NCBI GenBank assembly: GCA_963978545.1
Contig: OZ021729.1
Location: forward strand, 85,292,670-85,356,669
From: Linyphia triangularis
Lineage: Eukaryota; Arthropoda; Arachnida; Araneae; Linyphiidae
Length of the DNA stretch: 64,000 bases
Direction of reading: 5' to 3'
In this document: positions 33,653 to 46,857 of the stretch, piece by piece
Position numbering within the stretch: the first letter of the stretch is position 1
Layout of the letters: every line of letters begins with the position of its first letter
Position numbers and translations under genes: made by a program
Notes under the pieces: model-generated
Database searches by the model: none
The model's input: only the letters and a program-made list of their open reading frames with translations
What the model was told of the DNA's origin: nothing

Positions 33653-34989
33653 ACATACAAAATTGGATTTTGGTGGATATGAAGTTGACACAAAATTGGA
33701 TTTTGGGTGATACGAATCTGATACAAAATCTGATTTTTCAACTGATACAAGTGGGACGTGAAGCTGTGCCATCCCTGAGTCCCCGATTGGTTATCGGCAA
33801 GAGGGTTAATTAGACGTCCCCCCCCCATCCCCACCGACACACTCACTAAATCGAAGTTAATAAAAAGGATTTAAAAAAGAGCTTGTAATAAGTGGTTAGG
33901 CTTATCACTAAGTTTTCTGTTATGTCTCAATGCCCTCTTCAATTAATTTGAATTTGGTTTATGCTTGAGCATGTCCCTTTTGCTTGTCATATTCTCATGT
34001 ACCCTTGAAAAAAAATCTCCGAGAAAGGGTTAAAATTCTTTAAACTCAAAGCAAACTGATAAGGGAACGTTAGAAAATCAACTCGCGATATCAGTAAAGT
34101 TGTTGTAGCTGAAAAAACAACAACAACCGTATTTGATTGTGTTAGCCGCTGTCTCTGAATAGTTTAGATATTTCGACCAATGTTATCATCGAAATAATCG
34201 GCAACTAGATGACAAATATTCTGAAAGCAAAAATTAAAGCCGTTTGAGTTTGCACGTTGTAGACAGTGAGCATTTTAATGTACATATGTTATAAATTAGA
34301 AAGTTTGATTGAATGACTCATTTATGTTTTTTTATTATAAGTATACGCTCTAAAAATTGTCAAAACACCACATTTATTCGATTTACTTATACCGAACTTG
34401 TACTAATTACTTTATCAGAAATAATTTGTTATATATACTTTTCTTCAAATTTTCTTACGTTAAATAAAATTTTAATAAATAGGTAATTTAATAAACTAAT
34501 AAGGAGCGACTCGCTTTACAATATTGATGCACTAATTTCCACATTAATCAGGGATAGCACACCTGCGCCAAACAGTGCCAATTTAAAATTCTGATACGAA
34601 ACGACCTTTTTGACGATTTTTGCACAAAACGCTGCTCCATTTTTTTTATTTAAAAAAAAATAAAAATTGGTGTATGCGTCTGTTGGCTGAAAACTGCCTG
34701 CATTTCTGCTACGATTCATCGGTAGTTGTTTCGCCATTGTCTCCTTACTTCGCATCAGCTTTCCAGGGATGCGAGTCTTCCGCCGAACGGTGTATTTTTT
34801 ATTATAACTTTTTTATTTTCCTTTTTTTTCCCACAAATTTTTAAAGAAAATTACTTTTTTTTTCCCACAAATTTTTCTCGCGGAAAGAGTAGTTTTTTCT
34901 TTCCCAATAACGTTTTCTCTCTCATTTCGGAGGATTGGTACAATTTCGTGAATTTCAGGTTTGTGGACCGAAATTTCTATTATGAATGA

Positions 34990-35660
34990 GCCGATCACCC
35001 CGACTCATGCTTCTTCTAATCCTCATTATTTACGTGGGTATGGTGGACATTTTACTTGAGAGTTACGCTTATGGCGATCGCTATCGCCGAGATTTACATT
35101 GTAGTGTTATTATAATTTTCGCTTAGTATTACGCCGATGTAATAGGAGACTTGCATTCCGAGAGGAGATTACATTCAACACTATTTACGTTGGTGCGATG
35201 ATCATTTTCGACAGGTGTTACGCTGTTGTTAGTATCCGATTTTACCTTGCTTTTAAGTCTAACCATGGAACTTGCATACGTTCAGATTTCTCCAAGCCTC
35301 CGATGCAATGACTACTTCTTTTTACCGTTGTTTCCTCTAATGTTACAGCTTCTTCAGCTGTTATTTGCGTTTTGGTGTATGATGGCTGATTAGTCAAACG
35401 TTACGTTGATGTTATGGCAGCTATTTCCGTGATTTGTACCGATATGGCGAGCGCCATCGCCGCGATTTACGTTGTGTGATGATCATTTTTGTCGGTCGTT
35501 GTGACGATGTAATACGATATTGTAGTGATTTGCGCCGTTGTTATCCGATGATGTTACCAAAATTTGTGCCGGTATGGTGGGTGCTATCACCGGTTTATAC
35601 GATGCTGTGATTGTCATTTTCGCCTAGATTTATGCTGAAGTAATATCGGCAACATTTGTA
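34990..35660. repeat. Degenerate GC-richer array G1 (block 2)
   Basis: Same vocabulary as block 1 (TACGCTTATGGCGATCGCTA, CGCCGATGTAATAGG, GTGATGATCATTTTTG), in the same orientation. Block 2 follows block 1 for long stretches with substitutions, so the blocks are diverged copies of one larger repeat. Confidence 0.7.
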
Positions 35661-35947
35661 ACTAATTTTGAAATTACTTAATTAACCTCCTTGCCATCAT
35701 CCTACCAGGCTGAAACTTGGCAGATTGATTCGATGTCAATGCATTTTATCAAATTTTGGAGACTGTCACTTAAAGGTCGCTTTTACGGAATACTATTTAA
35801 TATTTCTGCATGTGATTAAACACTTTTTGAATAGTTCCACCTCCTTATATATCCCATTAACAGTTCTTGTGTCCTAAAGCATGTTATATGTATGTGTGTA
35901 ATGTATTGTGGACTAAATCATAAACTTAATCAAGGATTTCATTCTAT

Positions 35948-36717
<770 letters not shown>

Positions 36718-36943
36718 CATTTGCATTTATAAATATTGACGCTATTTGTCTTTCTATGAGTCATAGGAATATTTGTACTGTAAAAATTGTACTAATTTGA
36801 AAATGCCAATGGGCAGGTATGTGAGTGTATAAATTCAAATCCCTTTTTAAAGAATCAAGTTTGAAAAGTAGTTTACCGCATAATTTTTCTAATAGGGATG
36901 TTTTTAATATTTAGAATTAGATGCCAACACCAAGCACATGCTG

Positions 36944-37130
36944 GCCGACCAAACGGTATAGTGGTTAGCGTGCTAGCTTCTAGACCGCTAGATTGCGGGT
37001 TCGAGTCCTGTGTTAGGCATGGGTGTTTGTAAATGTATGTTGGCTTGTCTAATGACGAATGTTTCGTCGAATTATAGCCCTCGTGTTGCTGACGGCGCCA
37101 GATAATCTGAATACAACCAATCAACCAACA
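36944..37130 (+). mobile_element. tRNA-derived SINE (family A) with perfect 15-bp TSD
   Basis: Flanked by ACCAAGCACATGCTG on both sides (36929-36943, 37131-37145), inside a D2 repeat. Box B GCGGGTTCGAGTCCTG is nearly intact; the tail is AACCAATCAACCAAC. Confidence 0.93.
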
Positions 37131-38302
37131 ACCAAGCACATGCTGTCAACAGAAAAAGCCCTTTGTTAAGGAATAATTGGCAGCAATGGATATAAAGGAT
37201 TTATATTAATAACTTTTTTTATGTGTTATTATTACTACTATAAAATAGAAAATAATCTACAAAGTTGTTTCACGAAATTTTTGATGTTCAACTTTCGTCC
37301 CTAGCACATTTTAAAGCGCTGATTCAGTGTTTTATAACATTGCTCCGTAGTTGTGCAACAATGAATTCACGCAATTTCAATTGTAGGACTTAAGGAGAAA
37401 ATTTTTAAATTTTAATGTAATTTTTTGTAAAAATTCAATTACAAGTAGGTTTTAATTGATCTTGCCGACTCTGGATGGGATATACGAACAAAGTTGAGAA
37501 ACATAAAATCTCTTTGTTGCAACGGCAATGTGTTGTGCAACATCAACTTCTGAAAAGCGCTTTTTGCAATGGTTCTAAGAATAAACATGCAGAATTTTTT
37601 AATATTTCTTAGAAAAATCATTAACATTGCACCATTTTTTTTTCCCTTAAAAAAATTAATCCTACAAAAAGCAATAAATTTACCTTACCAAATGTCCCCT
37701 CTCCAAATCTCTCTCTCTCTCTCTTTTCTTCTCATTAGTTGAGCGTCAAAAGTTTTTGTTCCACCATCCTAATCCAAAAGACGGATGTCACACAAACCTC
37801 AGATTTTCTTTTTTTTTGTTCCCGCATACATTTTATTTCTCTCCACAGCCAACCATATTTTTCTCCACAAAAACTTCGTGCGCTGACATGACTTTAAAAA
37901 AAAAAAAAAAAAAAAAAAAAATAGAGAAAAGCGCAATTTCATGTGGAGCGCAATATCCCGTTTCCAGACACACCGGACTTTTCCTCCAGTTTTTCCTGTC
38001 CTCCTCCGCAAACTCCCCTGACTAATGAAGAAACCGAAAATCGCAGCTAAATCTGTATCGATCCGATTCCCCCCCCCCCCCATTCGCCGCTGGAAGAAAA
38101 AAAAATAATGTCTCCAATAATCCGACAGCTGTCTCTCACTTCTCCTAAGGCGCGGTCGCGTCTTCTAATGTTGTGGGCTCTCTTTCTAAGTAAGGCGCTA
38201 CAGGAGTTCTTAAAATTCGTAATATTCCTTAAATGTTTGTCTCTCCTAAAAAAAATTCCTGAAATTATGCTTGAATGTTTTGATAATTCCTAAAATATAT
38301 TA

Positions 38303-38899
38303 CAGAGTGGCCACAAAACCGGGAAAACCTGGAAATCAGCGAGATTTTCGGGGAGCTTTCTGATTCTGGAAAAAATCATGGAAATGTCAGGGAACTTTTT
38401 AAAATTTCATGAGAATCATGGTTGGTTGGTTGGTTGTATTCAGATTATCTGGCGCCGTCAGCAATACGAGGGCTATAATGCGCCGAAACATTTCGTCATT
38501 AGACAAGCCAACATACATTTACAAACACCCATGCCTACACGGGACTCGGAACCCGCAACCTCGCGGTCTAGAAACCAGCATGCTAACCACTATACCGTTT
38601 GGTCGGCCGTGAGAACCAGGGAAATTTTGTATTATTTAAGGCTTGTTCATCCATATTTTGGCGCTATTTACATGGAGATCTGTAGTGGTAAGCCATTAGA
38701 GGTTTAATGTTTCGGAATAATTTAAACTTTTCTTACCAGCAAAATTATTTTTTAAGAAATTGCATATTATCTCTTAAGCATACATGTTCTATTTGATCAG
38801 GGTATCTAGACATATGGAAAACATAAGAAAATTAGAGAAATTTGAAAAAAAGTTTGCCCTAAAATCAGGGAACTTTTTTCCTGAATTTTGTGACCACCA
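38303..38899. mobile_element. CAGRGTGGCCAC-family element interrupted by a SINE
   Basis: Left CAGAGTGGCCACAAAACCG, right TTTTGTGACCACC. The SINE at 38419-38609 lies within the conserved 'catgaaaatcagggaaatttt' section. An abutting 90-bp fragment of the CAGGGGGTCGCA family precedes it at 38210-38300. Confidence 0.82.
38419..38609 (-). mobile_element. tRNA-derived SINE (family A), minus strand
   Basis: Begins with the inverted GGTTGGTTGG tail and ends with the inverted head ...CCGTTTGGTCGGC. TSD TGAGAATCA / TGAGAACCA. Confidence 0.88.
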
Positions 38900-39466
38900 T
38901 TCCTTATTTTTTTCCCAAAACACGCGGAAAAAAAAGCAGATATTTTTTCAGAAGAGAAAGTCTTGTCTGAAATTTTAATTACCAACATCTTAATTATTGG
39001 CAAACAATTTTAAATTGTAACCAAACTCGTGTTTAAGTATTTTTTTGTGAAGTTCTTTAAATTTTTCTTAAAAAAGTGGATTTAATTAAAAAATTGTCTC
39101 TGATTGTTTGATTAAATTACTGTTGTTTTGCGAAAAAGTTGTTTGACGTTCAATTTTTTGAAAATTGGCATATTTTTGCCGGTATTGAAACATGCTTTGA
39201 AAAGAATATCTGTATTAGAAGTTGCTTTAAAAGAAATATTTACCTAAATATTTAAAAAATATCCCTAAATTTTTTGAAATTATCCCTAAATTTTTTGAAA
39301 TTATCCCTAGATTTTTTGAAATTGTCCCTGAAATTCCTACCTAATTTTTTTCGACTAATTTTAACACTGCGACCACTAGGCCGCATCATTTGAATGGAAC
39401 AGGAGTCGTTTGCGTCACGAATTTGCATTCGTTTCAGTTCGAGTTCCCTGGATTCAATTTAAATTG

Positions 39467-39900
39467 CAGGGGGTCGCATTCGCCCTAAAATTCATAATAT
39501 TCCTTACATTGTTATTTCTCCTTAATTTTCCTAAAATTGTACCTAAATTTTTCGATCATTCTTAAAAAAAAAATTAAAAACCAGGAAAGTTCCCCCGATT
39601 TTCCTCAAAAATTTACGGAAAAAAACCCAATATTTCACCTGATGAGAAGAGTGTATTTAATTAAATATGTATGTTTGTCAAAATACTATAATTGCCTAAT
39701 TATATAACTTGTTTTGTTTGACTTTGAATTTTTTGAAAATTGGCTGTTTTTTTTGCCGTGTATTGAAACACGCTTTGGAAGCCACCTTCAAAAGAATTAT
39801 CCCTACAATTTTTGGGATTTATCCCTAAAATGTTCCTGAAATTTTTGGAATCATCCCTAAAATTCCTACCTAAATTTTTTAGAAAACTCGCTGCGCCCTC
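39467..39900. mobile_element. CAGGGGGTCGCA-family TIR element with probable 8-bp TSD
   Basis: Left CAGGGGGTCGCATTCGCCC, right CTCGCTGCGCCCTC. Flanks TTAAATTG and TAAAATTG match at 7 of 8 positions, which with the CAGGGG terminus suggests a hAT derivative. A second 3' fragment of the same family lies just upstream, at about 39055-39362. Confidence 0.72.
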
Positions 39901-39915
39901 TAAAATTGTATTCTT

Positions 39916-40294
39916 CAGGGTTCCCACTGTCATTGAAAGTGCTTAATATTTTTTAACCTGTTTTCAAGGCCTTGAAAGTACTTGAAAATGCTTCGAGGTC
40001 CTTAAAAGTCCTTAATTTTTTGTGTATGTTGACCAACTTCAAAATTTACGAAAATGCAACTCAGACTTGCTATCCCCGCGTGTCCGCCACTTATCCTCAT
40101 TATTTATATCGGAATTTTCTGACATATTTGTATCACACATGCGCCAACTTGTAACTGTTTTGGTAGAATATACTTTATACATTTTTTTATACAGACATGA
40201 TGCCTGAATTTTTTTTTTTTAAAGGTCTTTAAAAACATTAATTAGGTCCTTAAAAGTCATTGATTTTCATTCTGTGATTTGAGTGGGAACCCTG
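39916..40294. mobile_element. CAGGGTTCCCAC-family TIR element
   Basis: 379 bp, CAGGGTTCCCACTGTCATTG to GAGTGGGAACCCTG. Flanks TTCTT / TTGTT differ by one base. Confidence 0.85.
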
Positions 40295-40727
40295 TTGTTT
40301 GCTGGTTGCCTTTTGCCTGGAATCGCCAGGGAAAATAGTCCGACCCTCAGTCTGAATGCACATAAATTTTTCAAAAATAACATGTAAAAAATATCCAAAC
40401 ATATGCTAAAAAATAACTTTTTAGCATGTTCTGAGCGCCTCCCCGCCTACACACGGGCTTGCCAAGGGAATTCAATTTTCCCTATAAGTTTGCTAATTAT
40501 TGTTTCATAATTCGGTAAAATGACCGACCCAAAAGTGTCACCGACACTATTATTTCATCTGGCAATTTCTTTCATTTCCGAATCGTTTGAAAAGTGTTAA
40601 GATATCTAATGAATAACCTTCTTTTCCAAATTGATGTTAAATTTGGTAGGGTTTATACCGCATCGAAGACGTAAATGAACGAACGCCTATTTAAAGAGAA
40701 AATTTGTGTAAGCTTTAATTAACCTAG

Positions 40728-41393
40728 TAGACTGAGAGGCAACTGCAATTTTTGGACCCCATCGAACACCATTCTGAATTTTTTTTATAGAAATTAGAGA
40801 AAAGTGAGTAGATTACGAATCCACTGGTCTGCCGTGGCAAAAATGGCCGAAACTGGTCAAAAATCGACTTTTAATAAGTTGAACTAAATACAATTGCCAA
40901 ATGCGCCATAACTTGCCAAATAATGAGCATTTTTTTTTTATTTGGTAACCTTTACTCTTTAATTTTCAATTAATAAGGTTGCAGACAATTCAGTTATCTG
41001 GCGACGGTTTACTTCCATCTATTAAAAGGGAGCCAAGTTGGCAAAAAATATTAAGTCACTTATGACGTAACTGATGTCGCCAATTCGGCTTACTTTTAAA
41101 AGGTATAAGTTTTCCGAGCCAGAGATCAGAAATCGTTTGCGCTTTTTTCTCATTGAAAATCAAAATGCAGTGGGTTGCCAGACGAAAAAGTTGGTTCTCT
41201 TTTTGGCAAGTTATGACATATTTGGCAATCGGATTTTAGTTCAACTCATTCCAAGTCGATTATTGATCAGTTTCGGCCATTTTTGTCACGGCAGACCAGT
41301 GGATTCGTAATCTAGTCACTTTTCTCCAATTTCTATAAAAAATCCAGAATGATGTTCGATGGGGTCCAAAAATTGCAGTCGCCTCTCGGACTA
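40728..41393. mobile_element. Foldback element F1, copy 2 (inverted)
   Basis: Left TAGACTGAGAGGCAACTGC, right GTCGCCTCTCGGACTA. The unique centre (CTTATGACGTAACTGATGTCG, GGGAGCCAAGTTGGC) is the reverse complement of the centre of copy 1, so orientation can be assigned. Arms are about 200 bp. Confidence 0.85.
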
Positions 41394-42769
41394 TAATGCC
41401 GTCATCTGATCGGGTTGAAATTGGCAGATAGATTCGATGGTGATGACAATACATTGTATCAAATTTTGAGGGCTGTCATTGTTTCTTTAGAGGACGCTTT
41501 TGCACACGTTCCTGTAATTGTTTTGGAATACTAACAGGTCCCATTCAACCGATTCGTTGTTGAAACTCTTTTCCCGTTACTAAAATCGTTCTAATCGGAA
41601 TAAATAAAAGATAACTTGAGAATAAAAGATAGAGACGGTAAATGCATAAATTCAGATTAATTTGTAGTAAATAAATGTCGAAAAGTAGTTTGCCGCATAT
41701 TTTGCTTATAGAGGTGCTTTTAATATTTAAATTAGATGCAAGCACATGCTGCTAACAGAATCGGCGCTTTGTTAATGAATATTAAAATTGCCAATGCACA
41801 TAAAGGATTTACATTAAAAACTTTCCTTTTATGCCTTATATTATTAAATCCTTTACATTAACTTCGATTTTTTTTTTTTTTTTTTTTTTTTGAGTGAGTG
41901 TGTATGTCGCTGCTGGGCAAATCTGCGGAGGCCCATTTGCCTTCATCCAATCGCGCTGGAATTTGACAAATTCGTGGTCGCTTTTAGTTTGCTTTTTTAC
42001 GAGTTTTGGGAATTGTCACTGTCGCACAAAAGCCACTTTTACGCACGTTTTTGTTGCCTTTTGTCCTACTACCTCACGTTATCAGATATCACGCTTAATT
42101 TAATTCAATTTGGTGATATTTAATGACTTGAGATCTTCTCCCGTTTACGTTATCTTCATTTTAATTGACCTGAATCTTGGCACAGTTATCTTCATTTTAA
42201 TTGATCTGAATCTTGGCAAATAGACTCGTTGTGGATGACAATGTATTCTTTCAAGTTTTAAAATGCAAAAACAGTTAATAAATAGTTCAAAATGTATCTT
42301 CAGTTCTTAGTGTTCAATCACTATGAAAACGTAATCTGAACTCTGTAGCAATTGTACGTTAAAATTGTCATTGCATGTAAAGGATTTGTATTAACTTTTT
42401 TTTATGGGTTATGTTGATTTAAGCAGGTGACAAATAATTTATATTGAAAGTGAAAAATAAACATGACCTCTACAAACAAATTTAATTAAAAACCAACTAA
42501 TTTAAGCACTAATTAACTGTGTTATATTATTTGTCCACGTGCAACGGAAAAGTAAACAGCGTTGATTTATTTTCAACACTTACGGTTCACAAAACTTTTT
42601 TTAAATTTAATTAAATAACACACGGCTCCCAAACTATTTAAAAAGAATCTGAATAAATTTCTCTGAAATAAAAACATTTATTCGATTTTCCATTTAAGGT
42701 TTTTTTTTAGTAGAAAGGGAAATGTTCTTTTGAAGTAAGACCACTGTCTAGAAAATCTGAATGCGCCTT

Positions 42770-43110
42770 GTTTTTCCCCATTCCTCCGCCACTGCAACAG
42801 GCGTCCCCCCCCACGTGCCACCAAGCGACCAATCACTGCTCGGCGCTCGAAAAACAAAAATCTCTCGGACGTATTTATACGGGCGGCCGCTCTCGCTTCG
42901 TTCTCTTTTCGAATACGGAGGTGGCATCATGGAGGTGTTGCGCGCAGAAAAGTAGGTCGATCCCTCATTTTTTTGTTGTTCTTTTTCGAACGTGGAAGGC
43001 CGGCCGACCACGTCCTCGTACGGCTGGTTCCCGCGGACGAACGGACCGCCCCATGTCCACTACGTCCGTGTCTGTCCGTTCGGTTGCTTGGCGCACTTAC
43101 AGGTGAAGGA
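42770..43110 (+). promoter_or_regulatory. CpG-rich promoter-like island inside the big intron
   Basis: A short GC- and CpG-rich stretch stands out sharply from its AT-rich surroundings. In order it holds an E-box CACGTG (42812-42817), a CCAAT box in GACCAATCAC (42829-42833), a TATA-like TATTTATA (42872-42879) and, about 30 bp on, a pyrimidine-rich TTCGTTCTCTTTTC. An ATG at 42929 opens only 8 codons (MEVLRAEK, stop). Splice-donor-like CAG|GTGAAG is at 43102/43103 and AAA|GTAGGT at 42951/42952. The spacing is that of a plus-strand core promoter with a non-coding first exon. It could serve the downstream ENL/AF9 exons or an unannotated RNA. No conserved protein is encoded. Confidence 0.55.
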
Positions 43111-44010
43111 ATAATATTAAGAGAACGTGTCGCTTTTTTTTTTTTTTGGTGTCGTTTGGCTGTTTTTTGTGTGTGGAAATCCGCATGTTCTTTTCGTGTG
43201 GACGTGCTCTCAACTTGTAGAAAAAAGGTGTGTTTTCTGTCCGTTCTCTTTTAAAATATTCCGTTGTTTATAAATGTCGTATTTTGATGTGTTTTTTTAT
43301 AGAATTCTGTCCGTGTTTGTGATCTTGCATGTTATATCTCTCTCTCTCTTTTTTTTAAAAGTCAATTTATTATTTGCCTTTTTGTTGTTGTTGTTGTGGT
43401 TCCTTGCCTGTAAATTTGCTTGTTCTCTGAACTATTTAAGTAGCAACAAAGTTGCAAAATTTTTTTTTGTTTCTTGTCATTCTGTGATTTAAACGGTGAT
43501 CGTTTCAAAATGTTTTGGATGATCGTCTTTTTGCAATATGTTTTTTTCATGTGTTAACATATGAATGTTTGAATTTGATATATTTAACAAATGAGAATAA
43601 TTCTACGTTATTTGAGTATCTGATACTAATTTAATCCAATTTAAAATTTTTATTCCTTTGATACTAATTCCGAGAGTTTGTCATTTCTCCTCATAATTTC
43701 GCGTGTCTTAAATGCCTTTTTACGATGTATTATGATATTTCGCTGCATGTCTTCTGAGTCTAAAGCCGCTATTGCTAAATAAGATTTCTGTAAAAACAAA
43801 TATAAATGGTTGCAATTCTTTCTTTTGCTTGTTGTATTAGTTAAATGGGGTATATCCCCCCTCCTTAATACTTTGTGATACTATCTCGTTTTAGTGTTCC
43901 GAACATATGTTTGGCTTGCACATATGATTCTTCGCGTTGTGTTTCAGTGATAGTTTTACTTTGTCTACAATCGTTAGCTGTAATTAAATTACGCATTGGT
44001 CGTAATGTTT

Positions 44011-44400
44011 CAGAGTGGTCACAGAACCGGGGAAATCAGGGAAATGTCGGGGAACTTTTAAAAATTTCATGAAAATCAGGGAAATTTCGTATTGTTTAAG
44101 GCACGTTTATCCACATTTTGGCGCTATTTACGTGGAGATTTGTAGTGGTAAGCCATTAGAAGTTTAATGTTACGGAATAATTTTAACTTTTCATTACCAG
44201 CAAAACTATTTTTTTTTTTAAAAATTGCATATTATCTCTTTAGAATACATGTTATATTTGATAAGGGTTTCTAGACATCTGGAAAACCTTAGAAAATTGG
44301 AGGAATTTGGAAAAAAGTTTGCCCTAAAATCAGGGAATATTTTAGAAATCTGTCAGGGAAATCAGGGAACTTTTTTTCCTGAATTTTGCGGTCACCCTGT
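44011..44400. mobile_element. CAGRGTGGCCAC-family TIR element
   Basis: Left CAGAGTGGTCACAGAACC, right TTTTGCGGTCACCCTG. Flanks TGTTT / TATTT (one change). About 390 bp, well preserved. Confidence 0.82.
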
Positions 44401-44528
44401 ATTTCATAAAAGCCGCGTTCTTTTACAGAAAAAATGGTGTAGAGATTTTTTTTTTATTTTTTATATTTTTTTTATTTATTAATATTAAGGTATTTTAATG
44501 TATAATTATGGGCAATTAAGTTTAATTT

Positions 44529-44561
<33 letters not shown>

Positions 44562-45247
44562 ATCAAGTAATATTATTTTTTAAATCAAAGTTTTACTTGT
44601 AGTTTCATTGTTTTCGTTGCTTTTAAACAAAAGTTGTCACCTTTTTACAAAACATAAAAAGAAAGAAAAAAAAAGCACTGCTTTATCCCTCGAACTTTTT
44701 AATTGAAATACAGATTCGATCACAAAGGTTGGCGTTTAAAAATTATCCCCCCCCCCCCCCCATCCCGAGAAATGCAAATCGTCGTTTGTTGTCGTTAAGC
44801 TCTAATGCACTTTTGAAGCTCTACTTTTCTAAATGAGAAAACACTCGGATTTTCTCGAAAAGAGGTTATTGCAACGATCTGTCCGTTTTCCTTGAATGAC
44901 TTTGCGAAGGAAAAGAAAACGTGTTTGCGAAAACATTCCAGTCCCGAGTATTTAGTTATCGAGCTTCTACAACACAATTTCCTCTGATCTATTTATTTGT
45001 GATTAATTTGCCATTCTTTTGACTCGTTTAGTCATTCCTAAGCCTAAACTTCTTTGTGCAGTTGTTACGTCTCATTTCAAATCGATATTTTTCTGTACTT
45101 GGCCCTCGGTATCATACAGGACGATTCAGAGGTAATACTTATTTCAGCTTTTTTATTTTTTACTACCCCAAGTTGTGTAACTTTGAAAGTAACTTATAAA
45201 AATTAGAAAACTGGGTTAGATTCACCCGTTTTTCATATAATTGTTTA

Positions 45248-45766
45248 CAATGGACAATTCCCGCATTTTTTTTTTTTTAAAAAACGACTGAAGTTAGTAT
45301 ATATTTATGAAGAATTTCTTTCTGATTCCAAGTATTTAAACAAAAGTTCTTTAAAAAAAATTTAGTTATTTAAATATTAAGAAAAAAAAAAAATGTCCCT
45401 AAACCAGTTCCGATCAAAACAGTCAATAAAATTCGTGACCCCCTATCATTTCTATGGTTATCGTGAGGTTTCTGCCAAATAGTTGGCGTTGAAAGAGTTA
45501 GCGTTTGTAGACCATTACCACATTCCGTACAGGTTGGCGTGATTTGCAAGAAACTTTTATATCTGGTTTCCGCTGCTGCATTTCAAGCCAAGATGTTGGC
45601 GAAGCCGTGGCGTCACATTCAATGTCAGCGGAATGAGTCGTTTTTCTCGCCAACGACGAACAAGGTAATTTTGATCGCAAATTAAAAAGAAAAAGCGCAT
45701 TGAGCAGAAATTTTTGTGTTTATGGCCACTAGAATTTAATAAAAAAAATGCGGGAATTGTCCATTG
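45248..45766. mobile_element. GGACAATTCCCGCA-family MITE, copy 1
   Basis: CAATGGACAATTCCCGCATT at the left and its inverse (AATGCGGGAATTGTCCATTG) at the right. The interior has 'atttctatggttatcgtgaggtttctgccaa' and 'gctgctgcatttcaagccaag', shared with copy 2. No coding content. The TSD is not clear. Confidence 0.82.
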
Positions 45767-45944
45767 TTTGACTTCCGAAAATGTTATGTTTTTTTGCTGG
45801 TTTTCATCTCTTTCGTTCAGTTTTTTTTTTGCGTGAAAGCTGTATCATGACTGTTGATACAACTAAGAAGTAATCATCAAAATATTTGAAATTAAGCATC
45901 GGTAGATTCAACTCGTAAATCTTTACTTATCTGTACTTATTCAT

Positions 45945-46125
45945 GCCGACCAAACGGTATAGTGGTTTAGCGTGCTAGCTTCTAGACCGCGAGGTTGCGG
46001 GTTCCGAGTCTCGTGTTTAGGCATGGGTGTTTGTAAATGTATGTTGGCTTGTCTAATGACGAATGTTTTCGGCGCATTATAGCCCTCGTGTTGCTGACGG
46101 TGCCAGATAATCTGAAAACAACCAA
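45945..46125 (+). mobile_element. tRNA-derived SINE (family A), 14-bp TSD
   Basis: Flanked by CTGTACTTATTCAT on both sides (45931-45944, 46126-46139). Single-base insertions are present in the A box and box B regions. Confidence 0.92.
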
Positions 46126-46164
46126 CTGTACTTATTCATGATGTTATTTCCTGAGTAATTTTCA

Positions 46165-46735
46165 GAACGGACGATTCACGCATTTTTTAAAAACGAGTGA
46201 AATTAGTTTATATTTATGAAGAATTTCTTTCCGATTCTAAATATTCAAACAAAAGTTCTTAAAAAAAAAAAAAAAAAAATTAGTTATTTAAATATTAAGA
46301 ATAGGAAATGTCCGAAAACCTCCTTCGATTTCAGTCCGATAAAAACGCTACGTTTTTTTCTTGTGACGTCAAAACTTTTTTCATTTCTATGATTATCGTG
46401 AGGTTTCTGCCAAGGTGTGAGTTGTTTTTTTTTTCCTTCTTTTTTTTCAGACAATTGCCATATTCCGGGCCGGTTGGCGCGATTTACAAACTGCTTTCTG
46501 CTGCTGCATTTCAAGCCAAGTTCGGAACAAGTGACGTCACATTAGCTTCGAGCTGAATGTGTCGTTTTACCCGCCTAATCTAACAGGCGAACTTTGGTTG
46601 CAAATTTAAAAAAAAAAGAGAAGAAAAAAAAAAGGGAAAAAAAGCGCATTGAGCAAATTTTTTTGTGTTAATGGTCTTTTCGAAGCATTTAGAATAGAAT
46701 AAAAAAAAAAAAAAAAATGCGGGAGTTGTCCATTG
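46165..46735. mobile_element. GGACAATTCCCGCA-family MITE, copy 2
   Basis: Same orientation as copy 1, about 400 bp downstream. The left end is eroded (ACGGACGATTCACGCATT), the right intact (ATGCGGGAGTTGTCCATTG). Contains TGTGACGTCA and AGTGACGTCACA. Confidence 0.78.
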
Positions 46736-46857
46736 TTAAATGACTATCTATAGAAGCATATAGTTAAAAAAAAAAATATTCTGAATAATTGAATAATTTC
46801 CGCCGGCCGTTGTCGCTTGCTTGGACGTCCATTTGTCAACAATATAGATGTAAACAC

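Noticed and set aside
42748..43011. Minus-strand 87-codon ORF and plus-strand ORFs across the CpG-rich island
   Set aside because: High GC removes stop codons by chance in several frames at once; no conserved protein is seen and the promoter motifs explain the composition better.
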